Source of the DNA: DAINRZ01 sp964634885
Lineage (GTDB): Bacteria; Bacteroidota; Ignavibacteria; Kapaibacteriales; UBA2268
Reading direction: 5' to 3'
DNA length: 59,001 nt
NCBI GenBank assembly: GCA_964634885.1
Contig: CAZWLN010000026.1
Location: 1-59,001, forward strand
Shown: in pieces, positions 53,195-59,001 of the stretch
How positions within the stretch are numbered: position 1 is the stretch's first letter
Layout of the letters: every line of letters starts with the position of its first letter
Notes under the pieces: generated by a model
The model's database searches: none
What the model was told of the DNA's origin: nothing
The model's input: the letters and a program-made list of their open reading frames with translations, nothing else
Made by a program: the position numbers and the translations under genes

Positions 53195-54802
53195 CTATAT
53201 GTTTCTTTTACTTATTTTCCTGTCTTTAACAGAATAGAGTACTTTCCTGTATTCTATCGGCGGTTTTTCGTCGCCCTGGGGTTTCCTGCGGTACATCTCG
53301 GTTGTTTCCATATGTACCTGCCCGCCCCAAAGGTACTCGATGCCGATCATCGTATCGGGTATATAGGGCTTGTATAGCTGTTTGCCCTCAAATTCATGGA
53401 TGAGGTACAGGTTGTTCTCGTCGCTCCTGGTAAGGTCCACTTTGATATAGGGTGGATGATAGAGCGAATCGAGCAGCATCTTCTTGTAATCCTCTGCTTT
53501 TCGGCTCTTTACGTAATACTCTATTGTACCGCGCTGCTCGTTCAGCCTCTGCCCCACGACAAACAACTCATGCTTGTCAACGAAATCCTGGTCAACGAAT
53601 GTATTGATCAGCATGAAATCGGAGAAATTCTTCCTGAGGCTGAAAATGGCTTCTTTGCCTTTGGAGGTATTCCTGTCGTAGTTTTCCCTGTCGTCGATGT
53701 TCAGCATACGCTGGTAATTGACGCTCAGCTTGCCTTTGTCGGCCAGTTCTTCGACATATTGTATCAGCCTCAGTCCGATGGCGTATGGGTTTAGCCCGAT
53801 CCTGCTGATGGATGTAACCCAGGCATTTGTACGGGCATAGTCCACCTCGTGGGTCTTAATCTGCCCGTCTCCTCTGAACAGTTCGTCGTGCCAGTAGCTC
53901 GCCCAGCCTTCGTTGATGATCTTGGACCTGCCCTGGGGAGAGAAATACATTCCCGTATTCCTGACGATGCTCATTACGGATTTCATCCAATGGTTGTCTT
54001 CTTTTTTAAGGAAAGGCGAATTGTCGATGATGAACTGCATCGTGTCGGGGACGGACTCCTCAGGCCTCGAAGAAAACTTTTCGTACTTTGCCTGGAATTC
54101 GGGATACCTTAGTTTAACTTCGGAAAAGAAAGCCGATTCTCCCACATCCGGATTCTTGCTTACAAGTTCGTTGAACCTTTCGACTTCCTTGTACACCTGG
54201 TGTTCAGGGACTTTGTTCTGTTCCTGGAGAAAAACGTCGAAGTAGAAAGCTACTTTGTCCGAGGGGGACATGGCTGCGGGGAAATTCATAAGCGACAGTT
54301 CGGAGAAGAACCCGATGGTGTTGTCGATGCTGCGGCTGAATTCAATCACATAGTCAACCCAGCGGCCGTGTTCGCTGCGGAGAGAGGCAATCAGCCTCTT
54401 GTCGGCAAGCGCCCTGCCGGCAAAGTCGTCGTCCCAGGTCTGCTGGAACATGATATTGTTCTGGAAGAAGTCGATATGCCCCAGTACATGGTAGAATATC
54501 ATCGTGTTAAGCCAGTCGGGATTGTTGTCGTTGTAAAAGGAGATGGCCGGCCTGGTGTTGATGACTGTCTCGTAGGGGTTGGAAGGATAGAGTTTGTATT
54601 TGCCTATGCCCTTCAGGACCTCGACGTCGTGTACCCAGTAATCATAGAGCGTAGGTATCATTACCTTGGGTGAAAGCTCAATCAGGTCTTTGTTTGTAAC
54701 GATGTATTCCAGCGATTCGTTGTCAAACTGCAGTCCTGCTTTACGTGCGCGGACCTTACAGTCCTCCATAATTTTTTTCGTTCTTTGATCTATAATTTCC
54801 AT
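53195..54802 (-). CDS. SpoVR family protein
   Basis: The protein is 535 aa. The N-terminus (RARKAGLQFDNESLEYIVTNKDLIEL), the YPSNPYETVINTRPAISFYND region, FYHVLGHIDFFQNNIMF and INEGWASYWHDELFRG are the conserved blocks of SpoVR/YcgB proteins, which are linked to spore cortex formation in Bacillus and to stress physiology in enterobacteria. The His and Glu residues in LGHIDFF and NEGWASYWH could bind metal. It is 28 bases after the YeaH gene in the same operon. Confidence 0.93.
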   Translation of the reverse strand: MEIIDQRTKKIMEDCKVRARKAGLQFDNESLEYIVTNKDLIELSPKVMIPTLYDYWVHDVEVLKGIGKYKLYPSNPYETVINTRPAISFYNDNNPDWLNTMIFYHVLGHIDFFQNNIMFQQTWDDDFAGRALADKRLIASLRSEHGRWVDYVIEFSRSIDNTIGFFSELSLMNFPAAMSPSDKVAFYFDVFLQEQNKVPEHQVYKEVERFNELVSKNPDVGESAFFSEVKLRYPEFQAKYEKFSSRPEESVPDTMQFIIDNSPFLKKEDNHWMKSVMSIVRNTGMYFSPQGRSKIINEGWASYWHDELFRGDGQIKTHEVDYARTNAWVTSISRIGLNPYAIGLRLIQYVEELADKGKLSVNYQRMLNIDDRENYDRNTSKGKEAIFSLRKNFSDFMLINTFVDQDFVDKHELFVVGQRLNEQRGTIEYYVKSRKAEDYKKMLLDSLYHPPYIKVDLTRSDENNLYLIHEFEGKQLYKPYIPDTMIGIEYLWGGQVHMETTEMYRRKPQGDEKPPIEYRKVLYSVKDRKISKRNI

Positions 54803-54830
54803 GGGCTTACTTTTTCAGTTTATTATTCTG

Positions 54831-56201
54831 TTAACTGATTAATTTCTTAATACCTTCGATGATCCTGTCTTCTGAGGCCGACTGTGAGTCGAAGGAGTCG
54901 AGCCTGATGAGCCCGGGCTTTTCTTTCAGCAGCCGTGAATTGTCAAAATACTGCTCTACCGTAGTAACTTCACTCGACCAACTGTTGCGGGCAATGGTAA
55001 TGCCGACGCGGTTGGTGTATGTCAGCATCTTCCTGACGGCATCGATGGCCTGTTTGCCGTCTGTGTCCCAGTCGTCCCCGTCGGTGCCGTGGAAAACATA
55101 GATATTATAGTTCACGGCAAGCCTTTCCTCTTCGATTATCTTATTCACCAGCTCATAGGCAGGGAATACATTGGTACCGCCGGCAACGGCCGAGTTGTGA
55201 TAGGTGTAAAAATCCGGCACCAGCTTGGCTTCGTTGTCGTGGAGGATGAAACGTGTCTCGACATTGTTCTGGTACTGGTACATCAGCCAGCTATAGATGA
55301 ACAGGTGCTGTTCGGCAATGGCTTCTGTGGGGCTGCCCTGCATCGAGCCGGAATAGTCCCTCAGGAAGAACACCACGGCCTGAGTTTCGAAGTCTTTCTC
55401 CTTCGACAGTATCCTGTATATCTGGTCCTGCGGGTTGATTACCAGGTCCTCTGTATTGATACCTTTTTCGGGATCGACGTCACCCAGAAGGATATTGGTC
55501 TTGAGCACACGGTGCAGGGTGGCTTTTTTGTCGAGCACCTGGCCAAATCCCCTGTGCCTGTCGGTCAGGTCATAGGTATATTTGGAGAAAGCCTTCTTCT
55601 TGCCCTTATTCTTCAGGTTGGGCAGGGAGAATTTCTCAGTTAGTATCTTCCCGAGGTCGAATGCTTCCTGGATTACGTCATGGCCTGACTGCTCGCCCTG
55701 TCCTGCTCCCTGACCTTCGCCCTCGCCCTGCTGGGGCTGTGCCTGTTCTTCGCCGATTACTTCGCCCTCTTCGCCTTCACCTGTTCCACCGGTAGTCTGC
55801 TCCTCGTCTTCTTCGGAGATGCTGTCGTCGTGGTAGAATTTCGGCTCCGTCGTCGTCGGGACGATGACAATCTGCTCTTTCTTGTCCCTGCTGGGTTTGG
55901 CAATCTTCCCAATGCGAATTCTCCGGGGAAATCCGTCCAGTTCGCGTTTCTTGTCCCTGTCGAGCAACTCGTCGAGCGTTTGCATCGAAAGTGAGTCTGG
56001 TGATTTGCCGACGGGGAACTGTTGGAGGAAAGCCAGGTCACCGTAGTCGTACAACCCGAGAATTTTCCACTGCCCGTCGGGGATATGCCTTACGTAGTGG
56101 CGGTATCCCATCGCCAGCTCGCGTTCGATGTAGCTCAGTTGCGCAGGAGTAAGCCCTTTTTCCTTCAGCCGGTTCAATATATCAATACTTTTCTTTGTCA
56201 T
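54831..56201 (-). CDS. YeaH/DUF444 protein with VWA-type metal site
   Basis: The protein is 456 aa. A basic N-terminus is followed by an acidic, Glu/Gln/Gly-rich linker (about residues 130-180, DEEQTTGGTGEGEEGE). The C-terminal von Willebrand A-like domain has the MIDAS motif DYSGSMQGSPTEA (about 283-287) and VFHGTDGDDWDTDG. YeaH proteins are genetic partners of PrkA (yeaG) and SpoVR (ycgB) in enterobacteria. It is 47 bases after prkA. It probably binds a partner protein through the MIDAS; the role is not biochemically defined. Confidence 0.93.
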   Translation of the reverse strand: MTKKSIDILNRLKEKGLTPAQLSYIERELAMGYRHYVRHIPDGQWKILGLYDYGDLAFLQQFPVGKSPDSLSMQTLDELLDRDKKRELDGFPRRIRIGKIAKPSRDKKEQIVIVPTTTEPKFYHDDSISEEDEEQTTGGTGEGEEGEVIGEEQAQPQQGEGEGQGAGQGEQSGHDVIQEAFDLGKILTEKFSLPNLKNKGKKKAFSKYTYDLTDRHRGFGQVLDKKATLHRVLKTNILLGDVDPEKGINTEDLVINPQDQIYRILSKEKDFETQAVVFFLRDYSGSMQGSPTEAIAEQHLFIYSWLMYQYQNNVETRFILHDNEAKLVPDFYTYHNSAVAGGTNVFPAYELVNKIIEEERLAVNYNIYVFHGTDGDDWDTDGKQAIDAVRKMLTYTNRVGITIARNSWSSEVTTVEQYFDNSRLLKEKPGLIRLDSFDSQSASEDRIIEGIKKLIS

Positions 56202-56248
56202 TGCAGTTCATAATATTATTTCTGATCAAAATCGATCGACCCGGCCAA

Positions 56249-58345
56249 TTAATTTGCGTCGTCCTGGGTGCAGAAGTATTCAATTGTTTTCTCGGCACAG
56301 GTCTTGCAATAGCCCAGTTTATTGATCATGGTGTCGATCATCCTGCTGTAGAGCTTCTGGTTTTCTTCGTTTGTCCTGTTCGACAGGGCGCCGACGAGGC
56401 TGCCTGCTCCGGCAATGTCCGACTTGAGCCTGACGTCTGTTACAGCCTTGACCAGTTCGTTGTTATCCATGAAGTCATAGTTCGGATCCTGTATCATCTT
56501 CTGGCCGTAGATCTTGGAGATGGTGGTCCTGTAGCTTTGCTTCTGTTCATTGCTCTTCAGGCCCATCCTTTCTTCAACGCTGTTGATGAATTTTTCATCG
56601 ATCTTCAACGGTACCAGTTTCCCGGTCTGTGGGTCTTTGTAAGTCCATATCTTGTCGGGACCGAGGTTCTTAGCGTCGATGCCGATGATCATGTTAACAT
56701 AGTTGAGGACGTCTTTCTGTACGGCGTCGGGCTGGTCCATGTATGCGTTGAATATTGCCGCCATTATATTTTTCCTGTGCAGTCCGCGTGCAATTTTCAG
56801 GTCGTTCAGGTACTTGGTACGGTCGTTGGGATCCTGTACATAGTCGAGAATAACGCTTTCTAAGGCGGTGAATACGTCGCCGGCGTACATACATTTGCCT
56901 TCCTGCGTCTCGGAGCGTTCGAGCAATATCTGTATTGCCCTGCCGAGATTCCTGTGCCCAAGGCCTTTCTGGCCGAATCTCTTTGTAATGTCCGGGTCAT
57001 TGTTCAACTCATTGATTACTTCCCTGAGAGTTTTAATGCTCTTTTCACCTGCAACTTCACCGGCAGCAAGTTTCATCATTTCCACGGGTGTGAGCTTGTC
57101 GTTGGGCGGCATACGGGTGAGTATCACAGTAGCTGAAGTAGCATAGTTCAGGTTGGGGTCGATGTGCAGCTTCTCATTGAGGAATGTGGTTTTCTCCCAG
57201 CTACCGATGGCAAACTGTGTCAGCTCTTTTTGGAGCCTGTAATTGGTGTTGTGTGCCATATATGTAAGCCTGCACCTGTCAACGATCGGCGCCTGTTCCT
57301 TTTCTTCGAGGAAGCGTGCAAATTCGGCGTTGTTGCTGGTGGCGATGATCAGGGAGTCGAGAGGCCACTTGAAGCCTTCGACCTCGATTGTCCTGTTCTG
57401 GATGACACCGAGGTAAACCTGCACTAAGTCTTTCTTGTTCTTGAAAATTTCGTCGGCGAAGTGGATGCCGCCGCCGGCGACGCGTGCCAGCGCACCTCTG
57501 CGGAGGTCGAACCTGTAGGGATTGTTAGTGTCGGCGATGTGCAGCAGGCGGGTGATGGATTCCTCGCCAACGAGGTCCACTGCCGAGGACGTAATCTTGT
57601 CCTTAGCGGCATACTTGCCCGTCAGGGTTCCCATCGATTCATTGATCGGCACGGGGACAACCTTTATAAACTCTTTAACTTTTTCGATGTCGCCGTCGCA
57701 GAAGTTTTTGATTTCTCCGAGGATGTAGGAAGTACAGGCGCCCAGCGGCCTGTGGCTCTTGAAGAAGGTTTCAACCTGCTTGTCGCTTGCTTTGTGTTTT
57801 TTGATATATTCGATGTTCTCATTTTTGGTTTCGTACAGGTTCATAGCAAGTACCATCGGGTCTTCGTAAGTCTGGGACTCGATGAATTTGATCTTGCCGT
57901 AGCCCCCGAGTTTGTCGAGGTCAGTGAAACGGAAGGTGTAGCGTTGGTTTTGGGGCATCGAGATGAACTCGCGGTAAGCCCGGTTGAGGTAATCGACAAA
58001 GAAGGTCTTGCCGTTGCCGGGTTCGCCGATGAGCACGAAAGCCATCTCGGCTGAGGAGCCTCCTTCGGCGGCGTCCTTGACGAAGGATACGAAACTGTTG
58101 ATCTCGTCGTACATGCCGATGATGTGTTTTTTACCGTCGCGGAAGACCCTGAAGTCGTAGGTAGGCCTGCCGTTGACGTTGATCTTGTCAATCTTTTTCG
58201 GGTCTTCCAGTATCATACGCGATACTGCCTGAAAAGCATTTTCGAATCTTCTTTCTCCATTGATTACTTTGCCGATATGGCTGTCTAATTCGCTCGACCA
58301 GGCGATGTCGGCTGTTTTTTTTGTCGATTCGGTTTTCGTACTCAT
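56249..58345 (-). CDS. prkA: PrkA serine protein kinase (AAA+ type)
   Basis: The protein is 698 aa. The AAA domain carries Walker A FVLIGEPGNGKTFF (about 106-113), TDLDKLGGYGKI, GGGIHFADEIFKNKKDL and LIIATSNNAEFARF. The C-terminal PrkA kinase region runs to LGYCKTCAEKTIEYF, the family ending. PrkA of Bacillus and YeaG of E. coli are starvation and stress serine kinases or AAA+ proteases in different reports. The start ATG has GGAGGG 4-5 bases upstream. It is the first gene of the operon; the AT-rich leader contains TATACTTTG near the likely promoter. Confidence 0.95.
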   Translation of the reverse strand: MSTKTESTKKTADIAWSSELDSHIGKVINGERRFENAFQAVSRMILEDPKKIDKINVNGRPTYDFRVFRDGKKHIIGMYDEINSFVSFVKDAAEGGSSAEMAFVLIGEPGNGKTFFVDYLNRAYREFISMPQNQRYTFRFTDLDKLGGYGKIKFIESQTYEDPMVLAMNLYETKNENIEYIKKHKASDKQVETFFKSHRPLGACTSYILGEIKNFCDGDIEKVKEFIKVVPVPINESMGTLTGKYAAKDKITSSAVDLVGEESITRLLHIADTNNPYRFDLRRGALARVAGGGIHFADEIFKNKKDLVQVYLGVIQNRTIEVEGFKWPLDSLIIATSNNAEFARFLEEKEQAPIVDRCRLTYMAHNTNYRLQKELTQFAIGSWEKTTFLNEKLHIDPNLNYATSATVILTRMPPNDKLTPVEMMKLAAGEVAGEKSIKTLREVINELNNDPDITKRFGQKGLGHRNLGRAIQILLERSETQEGKCMYAGDVFTALESVILDYVQDPNDRTKYLNDLKIARGLHRKNIMAAIFNAYMDQPDAVQKDVLNYVNMIIGIDAKNLGPDKIWTYKDPQTGKLVPLKIDEKFINSVEERMGLKSNEQKQSYRTTISKIYGQKMIQDPNYDFMDNNELVKAVTDVRLKSDIAGAGSLVGALSNRTNEENQKLYSRMIDTMINKLGYCKTCAEKTIEYFCTQDDAN

Positions 58346-58480
58346 TCTACCCTCCGGTTTTTATCTTCATTTATATAAATAATATTAATTTCTATACGAA
58401 ATTATACACCAACTATTTAATTCTGCACTTTAAGTATATAATTTATGAAATTTAATCGAAGTTTCAAAGTATAGCATAGA
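58346..58480. promoter_or_regulatory. AT-rich leader of the prkA operon
   Basis: It contains the Shine-Dalgarno GGAGGG of prkA and, farther upstream on the minus strand, TATACTTTG (TA-n3-TTTG, one base longer than the consensus spacing). This is a weak promoter candidate only. Confidence 0.3.
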
Positions 58481-58592
58481 GAATGCTGAATTCTGAATGC
58501 TGAGCCGAGCGAAGCGAGACCGGCGTAGCCAATTCTGAATGCTGAGCCGAGCGAAGCGAGACCGGCGTAGCCAATTCTGAATTCTGAATGCT
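58481..58592. repeat. Heptamer array with two GC-rich in-phase inserts
   Basis: AT-rich heptamers GAATGCT and GAATTCT alternate with two identical GC-rich blocks (58502-58531, 58544-58573) beginning GAGCCGA and GCGAAGC. The blocks recur every 42 bases, six heptamers, so the phase is conserved. The block is almost the same as at 7567-7596. Confidence 0.85.
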
Positions 58593-58606
58593 GAAATAAA
58601 GAAGTT

Positions 58607-59001
58607 TTCCCCGCCTTGGATAAGGCGGGGGCAGGGGGTGGTTGGATTCTGGTTTATGAAGTCAAGAGATGCAGGCCCACCCCACCTAAATCCTCCCCAA
58701 GGGGAGGACTTGAAGAGCCTGACGTTCCTGCCCCTTCCCCTTGGGGAAGGCTGGGATGGGGTCTCTTAGTTCATCAAGTTTGTAAAGTTTATCAAGTTTA
58801 TAAAGTCAAGAGATGCAGGCCCACCCCACCTAAATCCTCCCCAAGGGGAGGACTTGAAGAGCCTGACGTTCCTGCCCCTTCCCCTTGGGGAAGGCTGGGA
58901 TGGGGTCTCTTAGTTCATCAAGTTTGTAAAGTTTATCAAGTTTATAAAGTCAAGAGATGCAGGCCCACCCCACCTAAATCCTCCCCAAGGGGAGGACTTG
59001 A
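58607..59001 (+). repeat. Composite repeat with exact 144-base tandem units
   Basis: A GC-rich element (CCGCCTTGGATAAGGCGGGG) is followed by units starting GTCAAGAGATGCAGG at 58661, 58805 and 58949, so the period is exactly 144 (16 x 9). As read, the first two units are identical; the third is cut by the window end. Each has a CCTCCCCAAGGGGAGG palindrome, a CCTTCCCCTTGGGGAAGG palindrome, GGGATGGGG and four AGTTYRTMA nonamers. Confidence 0.9.

Noticed and set aside
58661..59001. Possible CRISPR array
   Set aside because: The 144-base units are identical throughout, with no variable spacers and no cas genes nearby.

Overview
This 59 kb window looks like a chromosomal scaffold from a draft or metagenome-assembled genome of the Bacteroidota / Chlorobi-Kapabacteria-Ignavibacteria group. 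The main evidence is that at least six predicted secreted proteins end in type IX secretion system (T9SS) C-terminal sorting domains. Families common in that group are also present (SBBP-repeat proteins, PD40 propellers, short-chain threonine dehydrogenase), and one TAnnTTTG-type promoter box lies upstream of fbp. Several genes have clear Shine-Dalgarno sequences (for example AGGAGG before the gene at 11673), which is more like the Kapabacteria/Ignavibacteria side than classical Bacteroidia. Lineage is an inference; no rRNA or tRNA gene was recognised. Two runs of exactly 100 N (10061-10160 and 23008-23107) are scaffold gaps, and both lie inside the same repeat family.

Layout. 1-3.3 kb: a T9SS cargo protein and a Cys-rich secreted protein. 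4-10 kb: housekeeping genes (mltG, tsaD, fbp, a YbaK-type deacylase, an AI-2E family transporter, a DUF1579-like protein). 10-31 kb: mostly secreted or surface proteins (beta-propellers, a metzincin protease with a LamG domain, a tandem pair of outer-membrane-barrel-like paralogs, an SBBP-repeat giant split by an in-frame stop), interspersed with threonine dehydrogenase, an SDR, a metallophosphoesterase and smpB. 31-35 kb: a J-domain protein, a PAP2 phosphatase and a large FAD/Fe-S oxidoreductase. 34.8-38.8 kb: three consecutive genes made entirely of helicase-associated (HA) repeats with no helicase domain. 38.8-43.7 kb: a c-heme/PD40/TPR lipoprotein, a chorismatase-like protein and an SGNH hydrolase exported by T9SS. 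43.8-50.2 kb: a membrane protein, three glycosyltransferases, a short RecQ helicase and an EamA transporter. 50.3-58.3 kb: a five-gene minus-strand operon, prkA - yeaH - spoVR - a second diverged prkA - a small lipoprotein.

How the genes work together. The clearest functional unit is the PrkA/YeaH/SpoVR operon, a stress and starvation kinase module known from enterobacteria (yeaG-yeaH-ycgB) and Bacillus. Here it has an additional PrkA-like AAA+ protein that has lost the C-terminal Cys pair. The HA-repeat trio is the most unusual set of genes and has no obvious described function. The T9SS cargoes depend on secretion machinery encoded elsewhere in the genome.

Non-coding structure is rich. There are phase-locked heptamer arrays at both window ends and near 7.4-7.6 kb. 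There is also a composite element of palindromic GC-rich modules plus nonamer arrays at about six loci, dispersed hairpins, one perfect inverted repeat overlapping the likely fbp promoter, and two candidate small transcripts ending in intrinsic terminators where no neighbouring gene is on that strand.
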